Of a stretch of 64,000 nt of DNA, positions 46,101 to 57,800 are shown one piece after another. Origin of the DNA: Ornithodoros turicata (lineage: Eukaryota > Arthropoda > Arachnida > Ixodida > Argasidae); assembly GCF_037126465.1 (NCBI RefSeq), contig NC_088204.1, positions 78,305,807 through 78,369,806 on the forward strand, in the 5' to 3' direction. Numbering within the stretch: position 1 is the stretch's first letter; each line of letters starts with the position of its first letter. The notes under the pieces are model-generated. The model was not told the DNA's origin and searched no databases. It saw nothing but the letters and a program-made list of their open reading frames with translations. A program made the position numbers and the translations under genes.

Positions 46101-47317
46101 GATTAGCTACCCGAAATCCTAGCGGTCCTTCAACTTGTCGTTCTCGGTAAACTGTCCGAAAAGTGAATGACAATATCAGCAGAGAGAGCTATTTGTGACA
46201 ACCTATTTTTCATCCTTTTATACGATCCCCTCGTGCAGGAGTCAAAAGACGAGCTGTTGTGGAGCTCGGACAAGTGTTTGAAAACCGCGACCATTAACTG
46301 CCCCAGTTCCGAGCGGAAATGTAAAGACTACTGTTTCTCGTCCTAGTGTCACAGCAGTGGCTTGTTTCATATGCCTTTCGTTTCACCCGAAAAAAGGTCT
46401 CCGGTGACATATCAAACAGAGATCATAGTTCCCGATTTCTCCTCGAATACTGGCGTGTAAATAGCACCCGAAATTGAAAAATCGTAAAACCCGAAAAGGA
46501 AGTACCCCATGTACATGGCGTAAGGCCTGCACACGTCAAAAGTGGCTTTTGTTCTGTGCAGTCACTCGGTTTCTTTGGTCTGGTAGGTCAGCTAAGGTGA
46601 AAGACGAGTTTCTCAGCACGTACAGGTGTCCGGAACCTTCTGAAAAAGTGGGTCAAGTATTTGTTGGCCAGTGGCAAGGCTTTTTCACATCTGACCAAGT
46701 GCTGCAAGTCTTTCAGGAGCTAAGGTGAAGTATAATCTGTATTCTCGTCAAAGTGGCGTGGATGACAGGGTACAGCCACAGAAAACATTGTAGTCTAGGT
46801 GGTCAAAAAAAAAGACATACACGTTCCAAACAATTTTCTAATCAATTTCAATTAAGTCAGTATCAGCGAAACATGCTTTATCCACCACGGAGCAAAAAAC
46901 ATTGCTCCAAATTGACTCATGGAACTTGGAAGGCCGAATTTATGCATTAGTACAGTAATCTTCTTCTATCAAAAATAATCTGAATCACAAAAGTGCAAGT
47001 TATCACCTCACTTCTAATGCAGTTGCAATAAAAATTTGGATCATAACGTGCACTGTAAAACTTCTGTCTCTTGTGTTTTAAACAAAGTCAAAAATACCTG
47101 ACCCTCATTTCTCTCGACCACCTCAACATTCTCTTCAAGGAATCACCTCAAGTCCGAGGGGGTCCGGTTCTGCGGAATGATAGTGCACAGTTACGAGGAA
47201 GATCCAACGTCACCTTTGAAAAAACATCACTCCAAGATGACATCCAGGAGCCGAGAGTGTACCTACGTTGCTCTAGCGGACAATAAATACATCGTGTTCC
47301 GCTCTTCGGCAGTGTAG
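43145..47317 (+). CDS. RPP40: Ribonuclease P/MRP protein subunit p40
   Basis: This is a protein subunit of nuclear RNase P (tRNA 5' leader removal) and RNase MRP (pre-rRNA processing). Exons are 43145-43258, 43336-43477, 43740-43945, 45401-45774, 46587-46724 and 47140-47317, summing to 1152 bases (383 residues; human 363) with consistent phases. The homology signals are positional. VPGAYSLPDGM and SLPAKELIDYHFIEAFVKKG match the human N-terminal half. ITPDGKQKLAILNY matches the strand after the intron. KLVFDVAVLWKPPYDEVSPL and SVGAYFSRKGY match FDFLLAWHK and SYFSKY. NEWLGAIVCG and STYRCPEPSEKVGQVFVGQW match DWLGAVFSN and STYCCPEPS. The protein ends KYIVFRSSAV-stop. Divergence from vertebrates is high, so the last exon is the least certain. 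Poly(A) signals are at 47747 onward. Confidence 0.88.
44605..44965 (+). repeat. Three-unit tandem repeat, unit about 127 bp
   Basis: TTGAGC..TT..CACAGCG and CGGAATAT recur at 44641, 44767 and 44895. Each unit ends with a CAGACGACAC word (44693, 44819, 44951). It lies in RPP40 intron 3. Confidence 0.8.
45882..46057. mobile_element. Pogo/Tigger-like MITE
   Basis: Ends are CAGTCAAACTCCTTTACAAC and inverted CAGCCAAACTCCTTTATAGC. TA is at the right (46058-46059) and a mutated dinucleotide is at the left. Two internal halves repeat GTATTTTCGTTAAAAA. Confidence 0.7.
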
Positions 47318-47746
47318 AGCACGTCGGTCGCGTACTACGTCTGTCTCCATCCTCTCTATTGAGACAAGGTATCGACAGGAAAGCCCCGAGAAGAACGTTG
47401 ACGGACAGGTCGCAAAAAACGGCCTCGTGGAAGCCCTTTCTGTTTAGCCTCTGGAACGCCGTTGTGTCATGGAGGAAAGCTTCGAAGTGCTCAAAACGAA
47501 TTTTGTCGTTTACGGTTGTATCGAATGTTGGAAAGAGGAAAGGGCTGCTGTTCAACAAAATAGTTCCAAGGTACGTCTGTCTGGCGTGATCTTCTTTTTG
47601 TGTCTCGTGTACTCGTAAGCTCGCTGAAGGTGTCGAAGGGTTCTTAGAATGCGCGCAGATGAAGGACCTCTTTGTCCTGCTCCGGAGGTTGGTGTACAAA
47701 AGTTCACGTAAACTCGTGTCACAAGTTGCTGCGGCCAAAAGTGAAA

Positions 47747-47752
47747 AATAAA
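47747..47752 (+). terminator. Probable poly(A) signal of RPP40
   Basis: AATAAATAAATAAA lies about 430 bases after the stop codon. An AATAAA also occurs inside the last exon at 47282-47287, before the stop. Confidence 0.4.
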
Positions 47753-47759
47753 TAAATAA

Positions 47760-48959
47760 ATTATGGAGGGAATTTTCGTTGCATTCTGTAAATAAATGTG
47801 TCTAATCTTAGCAGAAACTTTACTGATGTAAAACTTGTGTAACATGGGGCAGACATGAGGATGGATCTTCCCTTATGTGGGAGCACCAAAGAGAAAAAAA
47901 AAAAAAAGGTGTCATTGGCATTTGCTGTGCTTTGTTGCCATTTGCAAGCACGTCTGCACAAGGGAAATTGTAGCAACTTTGAAGAACAAAAGTTCAGAAT
48001 AACCTTTGTGAAGGAGTGAATGGTCGTCATCAGACCGCAGATTTATATGCACCAAAAATCCAGAAAATATGCCTGCAATTATACGATGTAAATTGTAAAA
48101 ACATGTTGTAAAACTTCCAAAATATATATATTTTTTTTTTCGAGCGACTGTGATGTCACAAGCTACTAGATCCTTGACATGACCAATTGCCTTAGCCTCA
48201 AGCCTTACGCAAATACACGAGGTTTCGCATAATTAGTCATGTGTTCTATCATCACCTTTTCCCGGAGTATTTGATATATTTCAGAATGATTGCAATCGAT
48301 CCGCAACATTTTGCAATCTCTGTTGTCTCGCGGCGTGAACCCCAATGATTATTACATTTTTGCGTGTTAAACCCAATCTGTCGGGACTGCAATGCCTGAC
48401 ATGGGGTGCCTCACCACTAGATGGCATTCAGTCTCCAGCACTGCCCAACAGAGGGGGTACTATCCTTAGCTTTATGTATGGGAACACGCGAGCACGTGAC
48501 TGATGACCTCCTCTGCCACTTACGTAGGCGCTCTGTGGCAACGCATGAAAGCAAATGACTAGAGTTTTGTCTGGTGCCCGCAGCTATCAGCCTGTGATAC
48601 CAGGATACCTGTGATACTTTCAAACTGGTTCTGTGGAGTTCATATAACCCCCTCAAAATTGGAGCTATCCTCCGTTGAGAGTCTACATACCAAGGACAAG
48701 AAAACGCAAGAGAAAAAGCAAAAATAATCCAAATCCGCGACATCGAATCAATGAGTACCCAATCCACATTTTAAATAGCATATTCATTGATCGAAACGCC
48801 CGATGCGGGCAAACATCATTGGATTTACAGAGAGGAACCGAATAACAGATGTTCTTCGATGAGGCAATGGTCACAGTCGAGCTAGCGCCCAACACCAGAA
48901 CAGAAAAGACAGTCGTTGTGATTGTGAATACACAAAAATGCAGACTCAATATGTGCTGC
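47760..48959. other. Spacer between convergent RPP40 and NXT
   Basis: AT-rich DNA with A/T homopolymers (47890-47905, 48121-48140). No gene, RNA or resolved transposon is seen. Confidence 0.45.
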
Positions 48960-49379
48960 TTAGCCGGAGACAGGTTCTTGAAAACGAAACGTATCCACCA
49001 CAAGCTTCCACACCGTTCCTTGTGCGGTTAAGACGAACGATTCTGTGAACGGAGTCCAGGATTTTCCAGTGTACTTCACCTGGCCCACTGCAGCAACGTG
49101 GATGGTTGTTTGACCCTGGACGAATTCATTCCAGATGGGCTGAGAGTCCACACATATCAATTGGGCCTCGCACGCAGGCAGGGATTCGTAGAACTTGCCG
49201 ATGTCCGCCTTGTTATTGAAAACGTTTCCGTTCCACAAAACAGTCGCGTTCTCCAGGAACAGATTCGCCAAAAGGTGTCTGCGCTTTTCCAGAGTCTCGT
49301 AGAACAGTTTGGCGAAGTCTTCACCAGCTTTTGTAGCTTGTTCGGCCCTTTCTTTTTGGCTCACTACGTCCGCTGCCAT
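48960..49379 (-). CDS. NXT1: NTF2-related export protein (NXT1/NXT2, p15)
   Basis: This is a small NTF2-fold protein that heterodimerises with NXF1/TAP for bulk mRNA export through nuclear pores. It is 139 residues in one exon (human NXT1 140). The start is the ATG at 49379 (MAADVVSQKERAEQATKAG), because the upstream in-frame codons contain no ATG. The NTF2-like fold is visible as FAKLFYETLEKRRHLL, ATVLWNGN, IGKFYESLP, SQPIWNE, QTTIHVAAVGQVKY, FVLTAQGTVWKLVVDTFRFQ, matching NXT1 strand by strand. No poly(A) signal is obvious downstream. The overlapping plus-strand ORF is an antisense shadow. Confidence 0.93.
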   Translation of the reverse strand: MAADVVSQKERAEQATKAGEDFAKLFYETLEKRRHLLANLFLENATVLWNGNVFNNKADIGKFYESLPACEAQLICVDSQPIWNEFVQGQTTIHVAAVGQVKYTGKSWTPFTESFVLTAQGTVWKLVVDTFRFQEPVSG

Positions 49380-51760
49380 GTCTTGAGTCGTATTATCCAC
49401 AGAGATTATCCAGTATTATCGGATTTATCGGTACATGTGTCTGCAGTTGTAGCGGTTGCAATTCGCACGATGGCCGCTTCGACTGGGCGCGCCACAAGTC
49501 ATGTGGGGACTATGACGATGGTGCTGGCGAGAGGCGTAAAGCGCCGCCGCCGTGGTTTTTGCCACGCGCCGCCGCCGGTGCTGTTTCCACGTGTTCACGA
49601 GCATGATGTACGGACGCTTGCCAACTTTTGGTTTTGTAATGGAGGTAAGGGTTTCGTGCCCTTTGGGAGGTCACTTTTGAGACTGACCATGACATCGCAA
49701 ATAGAGTATCTCTTTGTGAAAATAGTGTGCTTGTTTCCTATATTGATAAGACTTCACGTTCACAGAAAACGAGTGCAGCTAGCGTTACGTTGGCGCTCTA
49801 ATTTTGCAAGATGGGGACAAAATGCGAAAAATCGCTGTGATCTGTTCTGCGAAGAAGGCCTACTGCGTGCCAAGGAGAAAGGTGGACACAAATCCTTCGG
49901 GCGCAAAAAATGAGGTGAGTTATGTCGACTGTTTCACAAGGTGTAGGGGTGTAGGAGACGCCGCCGTTTATTGGGCTTTATTTTGCATGATGATTTGTCA
50001 GGATAATTTTTCATTATTCTTTCTGTAGTCTGCGTTCTTCTGCTGCGTTACATTGCCGTGCAAATTATGTACCAACTAAGTCGCATCCATCCAGACTTCC
50101 CCCCCCCCCCCATTCTTAGTGCGGAGGAACACGTAGTTCCGCGTAAAGAACAATGAGATCAGCTGTTTTCCCAAGACGATTATTTTAGAACCCATTCATC
50201 ACCCTATTTGCTTATGACATATGTGGTTATGGTATGGTGAGCCAGAATGGCTAAACGGAAGCTGCAACCGGGTCAAACCGACCTGGAAACGTACCGGAGC
50301 ACTCGCGATGGGCGAAATTGAAGCAATCCACCGCAGACACGGGGGGAAAAGAAAAAAATGTGGGTGTGCTGATACGTCACGCGCCGCAGATATGATTACG
50401 TCCCCTGGCTTTTGGTCTATCTTCAGATATGACTACGACAGACGTGCGAGTTCTGCATTTTGAAATGTGTTGTAGAGGCTGCGTCTCACTGCTTACGAAG
50501 GAACCCAAGCAGCACAATGTACTGAAAGTCGAGTGCAATAGGGGTGAGCGGTATGTATCTTATCAATGTTCTTTAGTGTCACGAGCCTGTTCAAGGCCTT
50601 CCAGTTACCCGTCCACCCCTATTGCACTCGACTTTCAGTACATTGTGCTGCTTGGGAAGTAAATGCCACTCGGACTCTATCTCCCGTTTCGGGGCATTTA
50701 GAAGGTTCCTTAAATTTTGGCTGCATTTTTTGCACCCATTATTTACACCCCAACATAATTAAGCTTGGCGCATGGTGGCGTGATACACTGATACATTACA
50801 TATATTTTTTTGGGGGGAGAGGAAAGATTTATCGTCGTAAAAATCACACAAATCCTTGCCGTTCTCGCTGTGATATATTCGCTCTGACGTTATATGTCCA
50901 CGTACCGAAGAAGGGAGAGGAGGCAATAAGCAGGCCTTTCGTATCCAGGTGGCGTTCGCAGTCCCCTTGCTTCTCCCTTTCCCCTCGTGCACATAGTAGA
51001 GCGGTCTCATTGGATCGCTCTCAAATAAGGTACCACAACAACTGCATGTGATGCCCACGTTGCATCATCTTTTTCACCACAGTGTGGTGGCCCGTCTGCG
51101 AGTACCCCCCTATTGCTGCTTTCTGAGTGGACAGACGGTTTGTCACATGCTTTCTCCGATGCGCAGAGACATACTGTCGTGATGTATATGTATTCGCGTG
51201 GTGTGACACGCAAATGTCGCTGTGTGCTGTGTATGTGTCACGAACATCTTACTCGAGGTAATGGAAGGCGATATGCTGTTCAGACAGAATGTCGCATCCG
51301 GTAGAAATACCAAGGAATACAGCCTCGTCGTACAAGCCAGCGATTTTGCTTACGTCTTCAGAACAGGGTTTATACACTATGTGGGTTTGGTCCCCTTTTG
51401 CGGGACACCCAAATAAATCAATAAACAAACTATATATCACTGCTTCCCAAAGTCTCCCCCTCAATCGCGACTTTACGCGATACCACAAGCTTTCGATTGC
51501 AGTGCGTGGACACCAATACACAAGATTGACGCTGAAATTTTATTTGGCAGTTAATATAATCAGATTGAATCAGCTGGGTTAGAAACCATCGCACAGCCCT
51601 ATTCAAAAAAGTCTCACCAGGTCTGTTCTGATTTGGGACACTGTCTTGATGCTAACATCAGCTGATGTTAACATTTGCACAGCCGCGCTGATGCACAGCT
51701 TCACAGTTAAGAGGTAACACGAATTCAAAGGTTGCCATTCAATAAAAGAGAGCGGGTAAT
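49380..51760. other. Spacer between NXT and the MAM/LDLa receptor
   Basis: No gene is recognised. It contains a poly(C) run at about 50100-50111, a foldback (50504-50656), a copy of the repeat seen at 42839, and a LINE-like tail near 51390-51430 (GCGGGACACCCAAATAAATC). Confidence 0.45.
50504..50656. repeat. Foldback with 43-bp arms
   Basis: Arms 50504-50546 and 50614-50656 (core AGCAGCACAATGTACTGAAA and GTCGAGTGCAATAGGGGTG) are near-perfect reverse complements around a 67-base centre. It looks like a palindromic MITE. No duplication is assigned. Confidence 0.8.
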
Positions 51761-51769
51761 AAAATACAT

Positions 51770-51775
51770 TTTATT
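51770..51775 (-). terminator. Poly(A) signal of the MAM/LDLa receptor gene
   Basis: AATAAA on the minus strand lies about 29 bases after the proposed stop at 51804-51806, supporting the last-exon assignment. Confidence 0.65.
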
Positions 51776-51803
51776 AACAAACACAAATTCCCAAGTCCTT
51801 TCT

Positions 51804-54800
51804 TCAGCACTGGGAGGCGCTCAAGTTCGTGGGGTAGCCATACACGGGATTTGTCATACCTATACCAGAAGGCTCAAGATCCTGCGAAAAAGAAAGGTAA
51901 AAATTTGAGGGCGATTAATGTCCGTTAGTATTAGACATTCGACTTACTTCTAATTGCTTTTCATACAGAATGCATACGTAGGCCTCACTACACACGCCAC
52001 CACACCACACCTCATACAGACATGACACACATGACATACGCCACGTACACGACATGATACACACATTCAGCCGCTCGCGAAGCTCTCGTAGAACGCATGA
52101 GACACGTCTGCACATGTCCAGAGACGAGGCGCAACTGACGACGGCTCCACGTGACGGAGAAGAACGAATCAGCATGCGGAGCGCAGCCTGATTCGCTATT
52201 CTCCGTCACGTGCCGCGCTGTACACGGACACTTTGGTCACCCCGCTGCGACGCCGGCTTTTCTTCAAAATGGGGCTTCTAATGCTAACGCATTAAAAACA
52301 CAGATACCCGTACGGGTGAGCGGAATCTACACATTCGGAGCTGTAAGGGCATGAACATTTTGTTTGACGTGCTATACTGGCAAACAGTACTTCCTTGGCA
52401 CTACTTTCTCTGGGATAAAACTTACCTCCTCTGCAGGGGTGAGAGATACCTGTGAACGAGAACACAAAATGTAGATTCCATCATCAGATTATTTACAAAC
52501 GAACACTGGCTGAACACTCACATCCTCCATCTGAACATCGAATACAGGGTTCGCTATGGAAAGTCCATCGGAATATCTGCAATAGGAAAGCGGTACGTGT
52601 TGGAAGATTGCAACTTTCGATCTTTTACATACAATACACACGTGTACGTACAAACGTGTCGCATCTTTCGGAATTGTCATTGCCATGGACTATTTGGTTT
52701 ACTATGTGGCACTACGTTACCACAATAGTACTCGTAGAACACCGCAAGGGGTACATAGTTGTATAGTTCGGAGTCCACCAGAGCCGTTTATTAGGAGAGT
52801 CTGGCAATTGGGAGGAGCCTGTCTCCAAGCGCGTCATTTGACGTCACACGGCAGGCGGCGCCAGGGCCAATGCCACCATTTTGGATCAGACCTTGAAACC
52901 TTCCCTTGCCTTTCATTCCGCCATTTTGGAGCGGAGGTAAACCCTCGAAATCCCCCCACGCGGCTCTCCTTTCACTCCGGCGAAGTGGGCGGAGCGATGA
53001 CGGCTCTGACGTCACGGCGGGCCCCCATCTTCGGGCGGCAGAAGATCAAAGAATGGCCAAACTCTCCCCCTAAACGGCTCTGGAGTCCACCTTGGACGTC
53101 GAACTACTAACGTATCGCTAAGGTACCTACGTGGGTCGCGTTTTGCGCCTGTAGACGACGAGCCCAACAGCCACAGCGATCGCCAACAGCACAAGCAGGG
53201 GGAGAACGATATGCCAGGCTTGGAAACCTGCAGAAGAAAGGTCGTACGAGATTTGTGCCAAATAATAGCAAATAAGCCGTGTTCACATGCCGTGGGCACT
53301 CTCGGTCACCGTGGATGCAGATGCCAAGTGATTGAACACGGCATAATTGTAGTTATACATGTGCATCGGTAAGCTGTACACAAGTGACCTCCAGAACGGG
53401 ATGAACGCAGAGGAAGGACACAGGAAAGGAGAGTCACTGGGGGCGCCTTACTGGATCGATCACCTAAACGCGCTAACGTGACTGGTGGCGGAAGACGTCA
53501 CGTCTTCCGCCCAATGGGGAGGCGGGCACTTCCTATTCTGCGGTCGTATTTGGAACTGCCCGTCCCGCGTCTGACGCTGAGCAGCCGACCGATCGCCATG
53601 CTTCCTCGCCGTAGCAGACGGTTCTCGGCAGCCAATAATGGTGGTCTGTGATCTGTCGTCACTATACGCTAGGAGGAGATGGGAAGAGATTGCCGCCGCC
53701 GCTGCGCGCCCTCTTGTTATACTGAATTTCTCGGGAAATTCTCGCTTCCCACATATTGTGCGTCACAGTCCATGAAGATGGTATGTTCGTATCACGAGGC
53801 AAATAAATAAATATATATAGCTATAATGAAAAAATGAGGTACGGACTACGAATATTCTGGAAGTGAAAAAAAAAGGTTATTTATTTACGTTTGAGATATT
53901 ATATTTAGTTTGAGGGCACGTGAAATGGAAATGAATACCCCCTGTCTATCTTCCTCCCTAAGTGTCAACGAACTCCCCTTTGTGTTTTCCTGCAATCTCT
54001 TTGTCGTCTTCTGATCTCTCCTACTTATGTCATTCTGGTCAACCGCCCTCTTCAGCCTTTAAAATGCCGCACCGTACATATATGTGTGTGTGTTTGACAG
54101 TGCTCAAACGTCGCCATACTAGCACTGGACACCTGTTTCGGCCTTTGTGGGCCTCTTCAGCTGGGCGCAGGCCGGCAGCGTTTGAGCGGGTGGTGTCAGA
54201 AGGTCACACACATACGCTGCGTGCAGCCAAAGAGCTTCGGCTACTTCCCCTTAATTGCGTGTAACATTCCGTTGACGATCCTTTAGAAAAAGGTCTTACC
54301 GGATGACGTTGACATTTGCGCAGCAGGTGGACCCACGGAAAGTGTCTCGTTGCATCTGGATCCTCCGTAGCTAAGTCTGCAACTACAGCCGGGAAATCCA
54401 TGGGGCTCCAAGAGCACGCACAGCCCAGAATTCTGGCAGAAGTACTCCGGACAAACTGCAAAAACATTTCATGTATTTCGACAAAATGGACGACACTTTT
54501 CTACAGTCTCAATGACCATTGAAACAATGGCCAACCGCATTGAACATGCGCGTAGCACAACCTGGCGTGTAAAATGTGAACGTCTCAAGCAGCATTGGAA
54601 CGTGCTGTGCCCACATGACACCTTGAGTGGTTGTCGCCTTACGGGACAGGTGGCGCCACAAGCAAATTCAATGGTCACTGGTTTCAACGGTCATTAAGAC
54701 TGTCCGTATGAGAGACGTAGAACGCGTGAGACATTCTCACTCGCCATTCCCCACAGAAATAAACAATGATGATGATTAAGCGCCATAGGTTAATACACGT

Positions 54801-57800
54801 GCTGTGATAATTATCAATCAATTATAAATCACAGAACTATATATTATGCACTATATTACCGTCGAAATAAGGGCATACTTTCTTACCGGAGTGTAGACCT
54901 GAGGCGTAAAAAATATCGCTTCTTTGTTCAAATTCAATCGAGAATGCGACGAAAAAGGGAGCACACTGGACAAACGATGGGGAACGATACTTGTCGAAAT
55001 GCTAGTGGCGGGAATCGGGCCCGCAACCTCTCTGATTGATGGTCAGGGGGCAGGCGGCATCAATCTTGAGTAATGTAGTAGTTAGCAGCTGATGTCTACT
55101 AATTACAAAAAGCAGTGTAGGCTGTACAAGATGACAAACTTCGGGGTGTAGCAGAGATACTGACCTCCGCAAAGCGACTCGTCGGAGCCGTCAGCACAGT
55201 CTGGGTGTTCGTCGCATATAAAAGTGCGAGGCAAGCAGTGATCGTCGGTTGGGGGCAGGGCGCAGTAAAAGTATTCGGGTGGGCACTGTTGTTTCCTGTC
55301 ATCTGGTAAAGGAGAAAGGATGTTCAGCTCAGAATCAGACATGGTCCGATATAAGCACATTTGTGAAGAACACGGCGTGTTGATAGGGACGGTAACAATA
55401 TCAGAGACGTCTTTGACTGATCGGAAAAAGCTTGTTACCACATACCTTTGCGTTCAGTGTTAACACCACGAAATAACTGGGGCCGTGAGTTGTCTACAGA
55501 CGTGGACTGATAGAGGATATTAGGAGGGGATTAGGGAGACAGGAGGGTTAGTACAGGTCGGGACAAATGTCTACGGAACACGCGAGCAGCGTATATTTGC
55601 TTCCGAGCGACAACCTAGCGGCCGTCGGAAGCGGGTGAGTTCACTGTTTCGGAGGGATGGAAGGGTGCGCTGTTAGCGACACACAGTGGTAGTTCCGGTG
55701 TCGTTTGGGTGTGCCAGGGAAGTGGAAGCTACCGCTGTGTGCCGCTAACAGCGCACCCTTCCACCCCTCCGAAACAGTGAACTCATCCGTTTCCGGCGGC
55801 CGCTAGGGTGTCGCACCGAAGAAAAAGTACGACGCTCGCGTGTTCCGTAAACTTTTGTCCCGGCCTGTACGCGTGCTGTCAGTGTCTCACTGGAGCATCT
55901 GTGTACGAACCTAAGGAAAATACAGCCTCGTTCTGATCATGCGTCGCTCTATTAATGATTTCTGCAATTGACTATCGTTGGAGACGACACGACAGCGCTA
56001 CCTCTCTGTTATGGACACCCGCGCAGAAGCTGGCTGCAAAGTCATACGTACCACACTTTTCGTCTCTTCCGTCGGGGCAATCACGGACGCCGTCGCAGAC
56101 TAGAAGGGCCGGGATACATTTGCCACCGCAATCAAAATGGTCCTCTTGACAGGCACGCGGAACTCCGGACGGCGTAGCTATGGTCTGTTCCGTGGGTACA
56201 GTTGGCAAGCCAGGTGGAGACGGCTTCATGGGCGGCAGAGGTCCGGTGGTGGGAGACACCGCGACGCTGCGAAGCATAACGGGTTGTGGTTATGACGTGT
56301 GTGATTATGCGTTTTTTTTTGCGAAGAAAAAAGAAAAGAAAGACAATAGAAGAAAATTGATGGCCCGGGTCAGGAATCTCCAGCTGTACGTGCACTTCAA
56401 TTTTGCCTTTTTGGTTTCAAAAGCAGCAAAGATTCGGTCTTAGTGATCCCGGCAGTGTCCGTAAAAGGGAGCACGGTAGTGCAACGCGGAATTAGTATAA
56501 CCGAAACATGTTATCTGCTTTTCCTTTCAAACGAACTCGCTCTCACCGTAGCCGAATTTCCTGAAACGCCCCATACCATTTTAAAGTCCGGCACACGCAA
56601 ATACCAGAAAAGCGCGAAGATACCTGCATTCTTCGCCGAAGCTGACATCGTCGAAGGCAATCACGTCGCTCGGTCCGTTCCCGGAACGGACCTCGAAGAC
56701 AACCTGAAACTCCTTCTTGTCTTCCAGCACCAACGTCCTTCTCGTCCAGAAGTCACCGATCTCTGCCTTCTGCTCCCACAGGACCTCGCCTCCAGTATCG
56801 CCGTCTTCAAGATAACGTTTGCGAACTCTCGCCAGGTTTACTTCGTGTCCATGCATGTAGATGTGGAACGTCACCCTGCACCTTCCCGGGGCGAATACCG
56901 GCGAGTAGAAGTAGTTAGGCTTGTGGTAGTGATGCAACATGCCTCCGTACTCGACGTATGTTCCGACATCCGTAAAAGTTGTGTGATCGAACAAAGGACC
57001 TGTGTTATCCTGTCTCCGGACAGGGGAACGCCCGTGCTCGAATGACCAGTGGTCGCTGTCTTTATGCTGTCCAAGAACGCCGAAATGTCCGTCGTCGAAA
57101 GTTACCCTGATGTTGTGACAGTTCTCCTCGTCGCTTCCGTCGCGGCAGTCCTCGTACAGGTCACATTTTTTGTCTCTGGACACGCAACGATGGCCGCATG
57201 ATACCTCCTTAGGGTCGCAAGAGCTTCTCTGCGCAAGCTGCTTTGGGTATGCGCAGTCTAAGAACCGGAAGTCGTCCATGGCGAACAGTGATCCCCCTCC
57301 ACGAGCCGGTGTAGATATTTCTAGAACGATGCGGAACGGTACTTTCCTTCTGCCTATGCCTATCGTTGCGTTTTTCCAGGATCTAATCTTGCCGTCTTCG
57401 GACTCACGTTTGAACAGTACGATGTCGGGACTTCCTTGCGAAGAAAGAAGGACATTGACTCTAATCAGGGGATAGTAGAGCCAATAGTTAAAACTAATTT
57501 TACAGTCCGGCGTTGCTTGGTGAAAAGTTGGCGAAGTCAACCTTATAGCACCCTTGACGACGTCTGAGTCCTGGCCAATCCATACCAAGAGATAGTCACC
57601 TATCTCAGACTTTGTTGTCGTGTCAGCAGGAGGTGCACCCGGAAAGTCTTCTTTGGCCGCTAACGCCGTCAATGCCTTCCATACCACACGCGATGGCAGT
57701 TCTTTAGGGCCGCGCCAACCGCACTCGTCGGCCCCCTCAAAATCGCAAGCTGAAGGACACGTCTTTTCGTCGCGTCCTTCTGGACAGTCCTTTTTAAAAT

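Noticed and set aside
49098..49913. 271-residue plus-strand ORF
   Set aside because: Most of it is the antisense of NXT, whose minus-strand protein is clearly conserved.
49822..50079. Small two-exon Cys-rich ORF (MRKIAVICSAKKAYC...) with good splice sites
   Set aside because: Only about 47 residues, no recognised family and no promoter or poly(A) signal. Kept only as a curiosity.
51648..51680. Short palindrome with TAACATCAGCTGATGTTA
   Set aside because: Too short and simple to interpret; palindromes of this size are expected occasionally.
53131..53143. Receptor ending right after the transmembrane helix (tail YRRKTRPT-stop)
   Set aside because: A GTAGGT donor just before the stop joins in phase to three downstream exons with a conserved-looking NPxY tail and a poly(A) signal.
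56443..57045. 200-residue plus-strand ORF, and other plus-strand ORFs at 57620-62437
   Set aside because: Antisense of the MAM/LDLa exon; no independent support.
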